NCBI GenBank assembly: GCA_020161065.1
Contig: JAIUPH010000041.1
Span: 39,108 to 103,107, forward strand
Source: Pseudomonadota bacterium
GTDB taxonomy: Bacteria > Pseudomonadota > Gammaproteobacteria > Burkholderiales > Burkholderiaceae_C
DNA: 64,000 nucleotides
Direction of reading: 5' to 3'
Notes under the pieces: model-generated
Seen by the model: only the letters and a program-made list of their open reading frames with translations
Told to the model about the DNA's origin: nothing
Databases searched by the model: none
Shown: positions 32,151 through 45,170 of the stretch, in pieces
Layout of the letters: each line of letters begins with the position of its first letter
Position numbering within the stretch: the first letter of the stretch is position 1
Position numbers and translations under genes: made by a program

Positions 32151-32864
32151 TCAGCGCCGGCCGCTGCCGGCGCCGGCGCCTTCCAGGTCGTCGAAGAAGC
32201 CCGAAGGCACCGGCTCGAGTTCGCCTTCGCGCATCGCGGCGGCGTCGCCTTCGGCGAGCATGGCGTCGAGCTCCTGCATCTCGGGCACCGGGATCAGCGG
32301 CATCGGGCGCGAAGTGACGGCCACCGGCTGCATCGGCCCGCTGCCGCGCACCAGGTCGTGCGCCAGCGCCGTGCGCACCTCGGCCGGCGACGGCAAGTGG
32401 CCTTCGCGCCACACGTGCACGCGGATGCCGGCGGCGCGCAGCACGCGCGCCAGCCGGTCGTGGCGGCGCCGGCTGCGCTCGGTCTCGTCGGTGGCGCGCA
32501 CGTCGATCACCGCCAGCACGCGCGAGCCGGTGTCGCAGACCGCCAGGTCGGCGCTCAGCGAGCCCACGCGCTGCAGCCATTCGGAGTACGAATGCCGCGT
32601 CGGCACGCGCAGAAAGCGCGACAGCGGCACTTGCGCCAGCACCATGTAGCCGGGCAGCGCGCGGCGCAGCAACTCGTAGGCCTGGCGCTCCTGCACCGTC
32701 ATCACGCGGGCGGCTTCGGGCGGCCAGTCCTGCACCGTGTCCAGCGCGTCGCGCAGGCCGCGCGCGGCGCCGTGGCGGCCGCGCCGTCGCACGAAGTACA
32801 GGGTCAGCAGCAGGGCGGCAGCAGCTACCAGGGCAGTTGAGGAACCAGCGTCGATGATGTCCAT
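32151..32864 (-). CDS. DUF2726-domain membrane-anchored protein
   Basis: 237 residues: one N-terminal transmembrane segment (STALVAAAALLLTLYFV, about 9-25), a basic stretch RRRGRHGAAR, then a DUF2726-like cytoplasmic domain (about 50-160: MTVQERQAYELLRRAL, VLAQVPLSRFLRVP, LAVCDTGSRVLAVIDV, RHDRLARVLRAAGIRV). DUF2726 has a restriction-endonuclease-like fold in other proteins; here the D..D-type core VIDV is visible. The C-terminal 70 residues are acidic and disordered-looking. The start at 32864 places the helix at the N-terminus; an ATG at 32900 is an alternative. Function unknown. Confidence 0.75.
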   Translation of the reverse strand: MDIIDAGSSTALVAAAALLLTLYFVRRRGRHGAARGLRDALDTVQDWPPEAARVMTVQERQAYELLRRALPGYMVLAQVPLSRFLRVPTRHSYSEWLQRVGSLSADLAVCDTGSRVLAVIDVRATDETERSRRRHDRLARVLRAAGIRVHVWREGHLPSPAEVRTALAHDLVRGSGPMQPVAVTSRPMPLIPVPEMQELDAMLAEGDAAAMREGELEPVPSGFFDDLEGAGAGSGRR

Positions 32865-33027
32865 GGGCGGAAAGCGGCCGAGTCGCGCGAAAACCCGCAA
32901 GCTACGCGCGATGCCCCGGCCCGGTCAACGCCGTGGCCGCCACGAAGGTATCCAATCGTTTCGTCGGCCGCGAAAGGTGGCCAGTTCGCGGCTTCGGCGC
33001 CGTTTCGGCGCCGCGGCAGCGGCCGCG

Positions 33028-34395
33028 TCAGCGCGGCAGGCCGGGCAGGCCGCCCATCGCGCCGCCCATGCGGCGCATCATCTTCATCAGGCCGCCGCCC
33101 TTCATCTTCTTCATCATGCCCTGCATCTGCTCGAACTGGTTGAGCAGGCGATTCACTTCCTGCACCTGCACGCCGGCGCCGGCGGCGATGCGGCGCTTGC
33201 GGCTGGCCTTGATCAGCTCGGGCTTGCGCCGTTCGAGCGCCGTCATCGAGTTGATGATGCCTTCCATGCGGCGCACGTCGCGCTCGGCGCGGTCCATGTC
33301 GGCGCCGCTGGCCTTGGCGCTCAATTGGCTGGGCAGCTTGTCCATCAGCCCCGACAGGCCGCCCATCTTCTTCATCTGCGAGATCTGCGACAGGAAGTCG
33401 TTGAGGTCGAAGCCGGCGCCGCTCTTGACCTTGTCGGCGAGCTTCTGCGCCTCTTTCAGGTCGACGCCCTTTTGCACCTCTTCGACCAGCGCGACGATGT
33501 CGCCCATGCCCAGCACGCGGCCGGCGTGGCGCTCGGCGTCGAAGACCTCCAGGCCGTCGATCTTCTCCGACACGCCGGCGAACTTGATCGGCGCGCCGGT
33601 GATCTGCCGCACCGACAGCGCCGCGCCGCCGCGCGAATCGCCGTCCAGCTTGGTCAGCACCACGCCGGTGAGCGGCAGCGCGTCCTTGAAAGCCTTGGCG
33701 GTGTTGATCGCGTCCTGGCCCTGCATCGCATCGACGACGAACAGCGTCTCCACCGGGTGCAGCGCGGCGTGCAGCTCGCGGATCTCGGCCATCAGCGCTT
33801 CGTCGATGCCCAGGCGGCCGGCGGTGTCGACCAGCAGCACGTCGAAGTAGTGGCGGCGCGCATGGTCCAGCGCGGCCAGAGCGATGTCGCGCGGCTTTTG
33901 ATCGGGGCTCGACGGGAACCACTCGGCGCCGGCCTGCGCGCTGACGGTCTTCAGCTGCTCGATGGCCGCCGGCCGGTAGACGTCGGCCGAGACCGTCAGC
34001 ACCTTCTTCTTGCGCTTGTCGATCAGGTGGCGCGCGATCTTCGCCGTCGACGTGGTCTTGCCCGAGCCCTGCAGGCCGGCCATCAGCACCACGGCCGGCG
34101 GTTGCACGGCCAGGTTGAGGTCGGCCACGCCTTCGCCCATGGTGGCCGCCAGCTCCTTGTGGACGATGCCCACCAGCGCCTGGCCAGGGTTGAGCGAGCC
34201 GGCCACTTCCTGGCCCAGCGCCTTGTCCTTGACGCGGGCGATGAAGTCGCGCACCACGGGCAGCGCGACGTCGGCTTCGAGCAAGGCCATGCGCACTTCG
34301 CGCAGCATGTCCTGGATGTTGCTGTCGGTGATGCGGGCCTGGCCGCGCATCGTCTTGACCAGCCTTGACAGGCGGTCGGATAGGGTCGAGGCCAT
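33028..34395 (-). CDS. ffh: signal recognition particle protein Ffh
   Basis: GTPase that binds 4.5S RNA and signal sequences. 455 residues: N domain, G domain with GLQGSGKTTST (about 105) and VDTAGRLG, TKLDGDSRGG, and the methionine-rich M domain (about 320-455, QMQGMMKKMKGGGLMKMMRRMGG at the end). The start MASTLSDRLSRLVKTMRG is conserved. It is divergent from the YpjD-like gene, 45 bp apart, typical of the ffh-ypjD arrangement. Confidence 0.97.
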   Translation of the reverse strand: MASTLSDRLSRLVKTMRGQARITDSNIQDMLREVRMALLEADVALPVVRDFIARVKDKALGQEVAGSLNPGQALVGIVHKELAATMGEGVADLNLAVQPPAVVLMAGLQGSGKTTSTAKIARHLIDKRKKKVLTVSADVYRPAAIEQLKTVSAQAGAEWFPSSPDQKPRDIALAALDHARRHYFDVLLVDTAGRLGIDEALMAEIRELHAALHPVETLFVVDAMQGQDAINTAKAFKDALPLTGVVLTKLDGDSRGGAALSVRQITGAPIKFAGVSEKIDGLEVFDAERHAGRVLGMGDIVALVEEVQKGVDLKEAQKLADKVKSGAGFDLNDFLSQISQMKKMGGLSGLMDKLPSQLSAKASGADMDRAERDVRRMEGIINSMTALERRKPELIKASRKRRIAAGAGVQVQEVNRLLNQFEQMQGMMKKMKGGGLMKMMRRMGGAMGGLPGLPR

Positions 34396-34440
34396 CGCCG
34401 GACGGCGCGTGAGGCGGCGCCGCGAAAGTACACTGTGCCG

Positions 34441-35250
34441 ATGATTTTATCGCCGGGCTCCAGCAGCACGCCGCTGGTCGACAGCGTGCCCGCGTTGCTG
34501 GCGGCGGTGCTGTACGCGGCGGCCTCGCTGCGCGGCGCGCGCTTCGATCGCCTGGCCGCCTGGGCGCTGCCCGCCGCCTGGCTGGTGCACCTGCTGGCGC
34601 TGGTGGCCGACATCGCCGGCTGGGGCATCAACGAACGCGGCGCGCGGCTGGGCTTCGCGCCGGTGCTGTCGCTCACGGTGTGGATCGTGATCGGCGTGCA
34701 CGCCATCGAAAGCCGCTTCGTGCCGCTGCCCACCGTGCGCGGCTGGCTGGCGCCGGTGGGCGCGGTGGTGGTGCTGCTGGCGGTGGCCTTCCCCGGCGAC
34801 CCGCGGCCCGCGGCCACCCCGCTGGCGCCGCTGCACTACGTGCTGGGCGTCGGCGCCTACGGCTTGTTCGGCGCCGCCGTCGTGCATGCGGCCTTGCTCG
34901 ACGCGGCCGAACGGCGACTGCGCCTCAAGGGCCCGGCGCCGGCCGGCGGCATGCCCTTGCTGCAGCTCGAACGGCTGACGTTTCGCTTCGTCGAGGCCGG
35001 CTTCGTCGTGCTGTCGGCGGCGCTGCTGCTGGGCTTCTTCAGTGCCACGCGCTGGAAGCTCGACCACAAGACCGTGCTCTCGCTGATGGGCTGGGCGGTG
35101 TTCGCGGCGCTACTCACCGGGCGCCGGCTGCGCGGCTGGCGCGGCCGGCGCGCGACGCGCTGGCTCTACGTCGGCGCGGTGCTGCTGCTGCTGGCCTACG
35201 TCGGCGCGCGTTTCGTATTGGAAGTGTTGCTGGGGCGGGTGCCGACATGA
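34441..35250 (+). CDS. ypjD: YpjD/CcsA-like inner-membrane cytochrome c biogenesis family protein
   Basis: 269 residues, about eight transmembrane helices, in the CcmC/CcsA-related YpjD family. Seen are LLALVADIAGWG, LGFAPVLSLTVWIVIGVHAIES, APLHYVLGVGAYGLFGAAVVHAALL and WKLDHKTVLSLMGWAVFAALL, where conserved His residues could bind haem as in CcsA-type proteins. E. coli YpjD has no firm function. An in-frame GTG two codons upstream (34435) is the alternative start. The stop overlaps the following gene (ATGA). Confidence 0.88.
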   Translation: MILSPGSSSTPLVDSVPALLAAVLYAAASLRGARFDRLAAWALPAAWLVHLLALVADIAGWGINERGARLGFAPVLSLTVWIVIGVHAIESRFVPLPTVRGWLAPVGAVVVLLAVAFPGDPRPAATPLAPLHYVLGVGAYGLFGAAVVHAALLDAAERRLRLKGPAPAGGMPLLQLERLTFRFVEAGFVVLSAALLLGFFSATRWKLDHKTVLSLMGWAVFAALLTGRRLRGWRGRRATRWLYVGAVLLLLAYVGARFVLEVLLGRVPT

Positions 35251-35477
35251 AGTTTGTGCTGATCATCGTGGTGATCGCCATCGCCGTGCTGATGTTCACT
35301 TCGCGCCGCCGGCGCCCGGGGCGCGACGACGGCAAGCCCTCGGCGCCCCAGCCCGAGGCGCAGGCCATGGTGCGCTGCGCCCATTGCGGCGTGCACCTGC
35401 CGCGCGACGACGCCTTGCTCGACAGCACGGGGCGTTCTTTCTGCGGCGAAGCCCACCGCATCGCCGGCCCGAAATGA
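35247..35477 (+). CDS. PP0621-like small membrane protein with zinc-ribbon motif
   Basis: 76 residues: one N-terminal transmembrane helix (FVLIIVVIAIAVLMFT), a basic stretch SRRRRPGRDD, and a small Cys motif CAHCGVHLPRDDALLDS... then SFCGEAHR, like a treble-clef or MYND-like zinc site. This PP0621-type gene sits between ypjD and pilS in many beta- and gammaproteobacteria. Both ends overlap neighbours by 4 bp (ATGA at each), so translation of ypjD, this gene and pilS is coupled. Function unknown. Confidence 0.85.
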   Translation: MKFVLIIVVIAIAVLMFTSRRRRPGRDDGKPSAPQPEAQAMVRCAHCGVHLPRDDALLDSTGRSFCGEAHRIAGPK

Positions 35478-37410
35478 ACGCGGCCGCGCCGCCGCCACGC
35501 GACACCGATCGCCGCGGCGGCGACCGCCGCGTCGGCGACCGCCGCAAGTCCGACCGGCGCTCGGCGCCGCCGCCGGGGGCCGACGAATCGTGGTTCGGCG
35601 CCGTCGGCTTCGACGCCGAGCGCGCCAGCGACCTGCACGAGGCGATGACCGACGCCGGCTGGCCGGCGGCCGGCGAGGGCGCGGTGGACAGCCGCTTCCT
35701 CAGCCGCGAGGCGCGGCGCGTGGCCACCGCGCCCGATTCGGCGCTGGCCCGCATCTACCGCACCTACGCCGCCGCGCGCGCGCTGGTCGGCCTGGTGCTG
35801 GTGGCGGCGCAGGTGGCGGCGGCGCTGGCCGGCGTGCGGCTGGCGCTGGGCTCGCTGGTGCTGTGCCTGGGCTATGCGCTGCAGGCGCTGACCTTCTGGC
35901 TGCTGCCGCGCTTCTGGCCGCTGGCGCAGCCGCAGGCCAGCGGCGTGCGGCGGCGCATGCAATGGCTGGCGACGATCGGCGTCGACCTGCTGGTGTTCGC
36001 CGGCCTGCACGTGCTGGAGGCGGGCTCCAGCTTCAACTTCGCGGCGCTGCTGGTGCTGCCGGTGCTGATGGCCGGCGTGCTGACCAGCAGGTTACGCGCA
36101 CTGGCCACGGCCGCCGGCGTGACGCTGGTGCTGCTGGTCAGCGCCTGGCACAGCACGCAGCAAGGCGGCGACCTCAATGCCTTGATGATGCAGGCCGGCC
36201 TGACGGGACTGGGCCTCTTCATGATCACCTTGATGGCCGGCGAACTGGCCGGCCGCCTGGCGCGCGAGGAACTGGCCGCGCGCGGCAGCCTGGAGCTGGC
36301 GCGCCAGCAGGCGCAGCTCAACCGCCTGGTGATCGAGGAGATGGTCGACGGCGTGCTGGTGGTCGACCACCGGCTGCGCGTGCGCGCCGCCAACCCGGCG
36401 GCGCGCGAACTGCTGGCCGAGCAGGGGCTGGCGCCGCCGGCGCCGTTCGGGCTGCCGTCGCGGCGCGCCTGGCAGCCGTTGTCGCAGGCGGTGGAGGCGG
36501 CGCTCGCCGACCCCGCCACCTGGCCCGAGGCCGGGCGCGACGTGGCGCTGACCTTCGAGGGCGGCCACCGCCGTTCGCTGCGCGTGCGCATGCGCTTCCT
36601 GCGCCGGCGCGAGCTGAACCCCGGCGCCGGCGGCGGCGAGCCTTTTTGCGTGCTGCTGCTCGAAGACGTGCGCACCGCCGAAGCGCGCTTGCGGCAGGAG
36701 AAGCTGGCCGCGATGGGCCGCGTCTCGGCCGGCGTCGCGCACGAAATCCGCAACCCGCTGGCCGCCATCGCGCAGGCCAACGCCTTGCTGTTGGAAGACG
36801 AGCTGGCGCCCACGCAGCAGCGGCTGGCGCGCATGGTGGCCGACAACGTCGAGCGCTTGAAGCGCATCGTCGACGACGTGATGGAAGTGGCGCCCGGCCT
36901 GCCGCCGCAGCCGCGCGTGATCGACGCCAGCGCCGAGGTGGCGGCGGCCGCCGCCGAGTGGGCGCGCACGGTCGACCTGCCGCTGGGCGCCGAGAGCCGG
37001 CTGCGCGTCGAGTTGCCGAGCCAGCCGCTGGGCGTGAGCTTCGACCCCGAGCACTTGCGCCGCGTGCTCGTCAACCTGCTGGACAACGCGCGCCGCCATG
37101 CCAGCGCCGCGCCGGGCGCCGTGTTCCTGCGCCTGGCCGCGCGCGACGAGGGCACCGCGGTGCTCTCGGTGGCCAGCGACAGCCCGCCGATCCCGCCCGA
37201 GGTCGAGCGCCATCTGTTCGAGCCCTTCTTCTCCACGCGCAGCCGCGGCACCGGGCTGGGCTTGTACATTTGCCGCGAGCTGTGCGAGCGCTACCGCGCC
37301 AGCATCGAGTACCGCGCGCGGCCCGGCAGCGACCGGCTGCGCAACGAGTTCCGCGTGCTGATGCAGCGCGGCGCGCTCAACCCGGCCAACGCCACCCTGG
37401 GCCTCGTTCC

Positions 37411-37414
<4 letters not shown>
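35474..37414 (+). CDS. pilS: sensor histidine kinase PilS
   Basis: Membrane histidine kinase controlling pilin expression through PilR. 646 residues: a charged N-terminus with four DRR repeats (about residues 11-30), about six transmembrane helices (about 95-260), a PAS-like linker (about 290-400), HisKA with the phospho-acceptor in VAHEIRNPLAAIAQA (about residue 425), and an HATPase domain ending GTGLGLYICREL (about 592). The start at 35474 overlaps the previous stop by 4 bp; an in-frame start 90 nt upstream lies inside the PP0621-like gene. The final stop overlaps pilR. Confidence 0.93.
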
Positions 37415-38936
<1,522 letters not shown>

Positions 38937-38940
<4 letters not shown>

Positions 38941-39578
38941 AGCCGCGCGGCTGGCGCCGGCCGCTGGGGCATGCCCGCCGGCGGCTTGGCCGTCCCGCCT
39001 GGCAAGGCGGCTGGTGGCGCGGCGCGCGCGCCGTGCCTTCGCCCAACTTCGGCCCGCGGCCGGTTGGCGAGCGGCCGACGCTGGTGGTGCTGCACTCGAT
39101 CAGCCTGCCGCCGGGTGTGCTGCGCGGCGACGCGGTGCAGGCCTTGTTCACCAACACGCTGGACTGCAACCGCCACCCCTTCTTCGACGGGCTGCGCGGC
39201 TTGCGCGTTTCGGCGCACTTCTTCCTGCGCCGCAGCGGCGAGCTGATCCAGTTCGTCGCCACCGACCAGCGCGCCTGGCATGCCGGCGTGTCGAGCTGGC
39301 GCGGGCGCGAGCAGTGCAACGACTGGTCGATCGGCATCGAGATCGAAGGCCTCGAAGGCCGGCGCTTCGCGGCGCGCCAGTACCGCGCGCTGGCGCGGCT
39401 GCTGCGCGTGCTGATCGCGCGCCATCCGATCGACGAGATCGTCGGCCACGAGCACGTGGCGCCGGGCCGCAAGCACGATCCCGGCGCCGGCTTCGAGTGG
39501 CTGCGCTTGAGCCGGCTGCTGAAAGGCGAGGCCGTTCGGGTGTGGCCGCTTGAATATCAGGGATGGCACTACCCGTAG
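38937..39578 (+). CDS. ampD: 1,6-anhydro-N-acetylmuramyl-L-alanine amidase AmpD
   Basis: Cytoplasmic zinc amidase recycling peptidoglycan fragments; loss derepresses AmpC in other bacteria. 213 residues with the AmpD Zn ligands His in LVVLHSISLP and the GHEHVAPGRKHDPG block with its His and Asp; the N-terminal 35 residues are basic and Trp/Gly rich. The start is TTG at 38937, overlapping the pilR stop (TTGA), the only start that keeps the PNFGPRP stretch in frame with spacing to spare. The last codons overlap the NrdR-type box. Confidence 0.9.
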
Positions 39579-39580
39579 TG
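39567..39580. promoter_or_regulatory. NrdR box 1 (candidate)
   Basis: Perfect palindrome CACTAC-CC-GTAGTG, close to the NrdR consensus ACACwATATATwGTGT in its arms. It overlaps the last codons and stop of ampD. Paired with box 2 exactly 32 bp downstream (centre to centre), the spacing known for NrdR operators in E. coli. Confidence 0.6.
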
Positions 39581-39582
39581 TC

Positions 39583-39611
39583 TTGTGGGGCCCCAAGCCC
39601 CCAGATATAGT
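39583..39611 (+). promoter_or_regulatory. candidate sigma-70 promoter for nrdA
   Basis: TTGTGG (-35), 17-nt spacer, TATAGT (-10). The -10 lies inside NrdR box 2, so repressor binding would block it. It would leave a leader of about 210 nt before the nrdA ATG. Confidence 0.55.
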
Positions 39612-39612
39612 G
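39599..39612. promoter_or_regulatory. NrdR box 2 (candidate)
   Basis: Half-site ATAGTG at the right arm is a full match to the consensus, with a poor left arm (CCCCAG). It aligns with box 1 at 32 bp, three helical turns away, and covers the -10 box. Confidence 0.5.
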
Positions 39613-39831
39613 TCGCTTCGTGATAGCCTCGTGACTTCGGCAAGCCTTGCAGTCGTTGAAGTTCCGCTGAAGTCCCGTTTCGCCGCGAGGGTTGCACCGA
39701 TGCTTGGTGGCGCCTGCGGCGCCGGTCGTTGCCGTCGCGCCATCCAACCAACAAGAGATCGCCGGGGCCTGCCACACGCAGCAGGCCCGGCCTGTTGACT
39801 GCTCACGTTGACCGTTCACCAAGAGGATTCG

Positions 39832-42711
<2,880 letters not shown>

Positions 42712-42778
42712 CGGTCAAAGTGAGGCGCGATGCGATGCACTGCTGCAACAACACGCACGCGCAACTGTCAACAAGTGC

Positions 42779-42807
42779 TTGGTGTTCGCACGCAACACTC
42801 GGATAAT
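42779..42807 (+). promoter_or_regulatory. candidate promoter for nrdB
   Basis: TTGGTG, 17-nt spacer, GATAAT, in the 119-bp gap between nrdA and nrdB. If active it would let the small subunit be transcribed independently, in addition to read-through from the nrdA promoter. Confidence 0.4.
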
Positions 42808-42830
42808 TCCGCACCATAGGACGAAGACAC

Positions 42831-44078
42831 ATGCTGGTCTGGGACGACGACGTCAAACCTTCATCGACGAATGCCACCAACGCAAGCGCGGCCGCCGCGG
42901 CCTTGCGTGATCAGCAACCCGCTCTTCGTCTGGCCACCATCGATGCCGTCGCACGCGCCGCAGCGCCGCGCGCAACGGCGGCCCCGGCCGCCGCCGTGGC
43001 CAAGGATGCGAAGGTCGCCAAGGCCGCCAAGGCCGCCCAGGTCGAATCCGATGAATCGCGCCGCCGCGTCAACGTGGCCGACAAGCGCATCATCAACGGC
43101 CACACCGACGTCAACCAGCTCGTCCCCTTCAAGTACAAGTGGGCCTGGGAGAAGTACCTCGCGTCGTGCGCCAACCACTGGATGCCGCAAGAGGTCAACA
43201 TGTCGCGCGACATCGCGACCTGGAAAGATCCCAACGGTCTGAGCGAGGACGAGCGCCGCATCATCAAGCGCAACCTCGGCTTCTTCGTCACCGCCGATTC
43301 GCTGGCCGCCAACAACATCGTGCTGGGCACCTACCGCCACATCACGGCGCCCGAGTGCCGGCAGTTCCTGCTGCGCCAGGCGTTCGAGGAAGCGATCCAC
43401 ACGCACGCCTACCAGTACATCGTCGAGTCGCTGGGCCTCGACGAAGGCGAGATCTTCAACGCCTACCACGAGGTGGGCTCGATCCGCGACAAGGACGAGT
43501 TCCTGATCCCGTTCATCGACGCGATCATGGACCCCGCGTTCCACACCGGCACGCCCGAGGCCGATCAGACGCTGCTGAAGAGCCTGATCGTCTTCGCCTG
43601 CCTGATGGAAGGGCTCTTCTTCTACGTCGGCTTCACGCAGATCCTCGCTTTGGGCCGCCAGAACAAGATGACCGGCGCTGCCGAGCAGTACCAGTACATC
43701 CTGCGCGACGAGTCGATGCACTGCAACTTCGGCATCGACCTGATCAACCAGATCAAGCTCGAGAACCCGCAGCTCTGGACGCCGGCGTTCAAGGCCGAGA
43801 TCCGCGCGCTGTTCGAGCACGCGGTCGAGCTCGAATACCGCTACGCCGAAGACACCATGCCGCGCGGCGTGCTGGGCCTCAACGCGTCGATGTTCAAGGG
43901 CTACCTGCGCTACATCGCCAATCGCCGCGCCACCCAGATCGGACTGGACGCCTTGTTCCCGAACGAGGAGAACCCTTTCCCCTGGATGAGCGAGATGATC
44001 GACCTGAAGAAGGAACGCAACTTCTTCGAGACGCGCGTGATCGACTACCAGACCGGCGGCGCGCTGTCCTGGGACTGA
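42831..44078 (+). CDS. nrdB: ribonucleoside-diphosphate reductase, small (beta) subunit
   Basis: Radical-generating subunit of class Ia ribonucleotide reductase, 415 residues. The di-iron ligands and tyrosyl radical site are visible: SRDIATWK (first Asp), Glu187-x2-His190 with Tyr194 (EEAIHTHAY), the Glu in [11 protein letters not shown] and RDESMHCN with Glu and His. The first 90 residues are an Ala/Lys-rich unstructured leader absent from E. coli NrdB but usual in Burkholderiales. The C-terminus ends GGALSWD, carrying the NrdA-docking tail. AGGACGAAG precedes the ATG. Confidence 0.97.
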   Translation: MLVWDDDVKPSSTNATNASAAAAALRDQQPALRLATIDAVARAAAPRATAAPAAAVAKDAKVAKAAKAAQVESDESRRRVNVADKRIINGHTDVNQLVPFKYKWAWEKYLASCANHWMPQEVNMSRDIATWKDPNGLSEDERRIIKRNLGFFVTADSLAANNIVLGTYRHITAPECRQFLLRQAFEEAIHTHAYQYIVESLGLDEGEIFNAYHEVGSIRDKDEFLIPFIDAIMDPAFHTGTPEADQTLLKSLIVFACLMEGLFFYVGFTQILALGRQNKMTGAAEQYQYILRDESMHCNFGIDLINQIKLENPQLWTPAFKAEIRALFEHAVELEYRYAEDTMPRGVLGLNASMFKGYLRYIANRRATQIGLDALFPNEENPFPWMSEMIDLKKERNFFETRVIDYQTGGALSWD

Positions 44079-44388
44079 AAGCAATTCGAATGATGGTGAC
44101 GACCAAGGCTTGTTCATGCCGTCCGGTTCATCCGGCGGCAGTGGGCATGCGCGGGCCGATCACCGCAGAAGGGCGCAACGGCAACGGCAGCGCCTCGTGT
44201 GAGCGATCAAGATCCGCAACCTGGAACAGGGCCCCGTCAGAGGGCCAACGCCGGGTTGCATCCCCGTTCACGGCACCGCGGCAACCGCAAGGCGCAAGCC
44301 TGGCGGAAGACCGGTGGGCCGTGAATCGTCGTGCCGTATCGAGCTCGGTCGGCACGATGCTCTTTGCAACTTGATCAAGGAGATCGTT
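44079..44388. other. intergenic region without recognisable features
   Basis: 310 bp between nrdB and the histone-like gene. It has no open frame I would trust, no tRNA-like fold and no convincing promoter. The right end has a good ribosome site (AAGGAG) for the histone-like gene. Confidence 0.5.
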
Positions 44389-44745
44389 ATGGCAACTGCG
44401 AAGAAGGCCGCTCCGGCCAAGAAGGCGGCCGCGAAGAAGGCGCCGGCGAAGAAGGCCGCACCGGCCAAGAAGATGGCCGCCAAGAAGGCGCCGATGAAGA
44501 AGGCTGCACCGGCCAAGAAGGCGGCTGCGAAGAAGGCCCCGGCCAAGAAGGCGCCGGCCAAGAAGGCCCCGGCGAAGAAGGCCGCTGCGAAAAAGGCCCC
44601 GGCCAAGAAGGCCGCCGCGAAGAAGGCAGCGAAGAAGGCGGCGCCCGCGGCGCCCTCTGCCCCTGCGGCGGCGCCTGCTCCTGCTGCGAAGACGGCGTTG
44701 AGCCCGGCTGCGGCTTGGCCCTTCCCGACCGGCAACAAGCCCTGA
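44389..44745 (+). CDS. histone H1-like nucleoid protein (Lys/Ala/Pro-rich repeats)
   Basis: 118 residues, nearly all in repeats of KKA, KKAPA and KKAAA units (about residues 5-87), then an Ala/Pro-rich tail and a short ending [13 protein letters not shown]. This is the eukaryote H1-C-tail style seen in BpH1, HctB and AlgP, which bind DNA non-specifically. An in-frame alternative start at 44314 is rejected since MATAKKAAP follows a good Shine-Dalgarno (AAGGAG). The gene lies alone, followed by a strong terminator. The DNA repeat is prone to slippage, so length may vary between strains. Confidence 0.9.
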   Translation: MATAKKAAPAKKAAAKKAPAKKAAPAKKMAAKKAPMKKAAPAKKAAAKKAPAKKAPAKKAPAKKAAAKKAPAKKAAAKKAAKKAAPAAPSAPAAAPAPAAKTALSPAAAWPFPTGNKP

Positions 44746-44757
44746 GTCGGCCAGAGA

Positions 44758-44829
44758 GTCCGGGAGCCTGACGCTCCCGGACCCTTGCCTCCCGACACCA
44801 GAGCCCGGCTTCGCGCCGGGCTTTTTTTT
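44758..44829 (+). terminator. double-hairpin intrinsic terminator
   Basis: First stem GTCCGGGAGC / GCTCCCGGAC (10 bp, 44758-44782) then a second, GCCCGGC / GCCGGGC (44803-44821), directly followed by eight T residues. The second is a canonical rho-independent terminator for the histone-like gene. Confidence 0.9.
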
Positions 44830-44831
44830 CG

Positions 44832-45158
44832 ATGACTCCTTTTGCCGGCTGGCCCTGCCTCAGCGCCATCGAAGGCGGCAGCGAACTGCGCGTGCAGGTG
44901 GTGCCCAACGCCGGCCACACGGCGGTGGCCGGGCTGCTGGGCGATGCCTTGCGCGTGCGGCTGGCGGCGCCGCCGGTGGAAGGCCGCGCCAACGCGGTGC
45001 TGCAGCAGTGGCTGGCCAAGTCGCTGGGGCTGCCGCGGCGCGGCGTGCACCTGGCCGGCGGCGAGCTGGCGCGGCGCAAGCGGCTGCACCTGGATTGCCC
45101 GCCGCAGCAGGTGGCCGACTGGCTGCGCGCGCAGGGCGCCGCTGAAATAGCGCGTTAG
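44832..45158 (+). CDS. DUF167 family protein (YggU-like)
   Basis: 108 residues of the DUF167/YggU family, small single-domain proteins of unknown function. The typical core [37 protein letters not shown] is present, a compact alpha/beta fold. It starts two bases after the terminator T-run, so it likely has a separate weak promoter or is read through. Nothing in the context suggests a specific job. Confidence 0.85.
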   Translation: MTPFAGWPCLSAIEGGSELRVQVVPNAGHTAVAGLLGDALRVRLAAPPVEGRANAVLQQWLAKSLGLPRRGVHLAGGELARRKRLHLDCPPQQVADWLRAQGAAEIAR

Positions 45159-45170
45159 TCGGGCGCGCGG

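Noticed and set aside
44331-44771. Acidic Glu/Gly-rich frame over the histone-like gene
   Set aside because: It is the +1 shadow of KKA repeats; the H1-like frame has the ribosome site and known family style.
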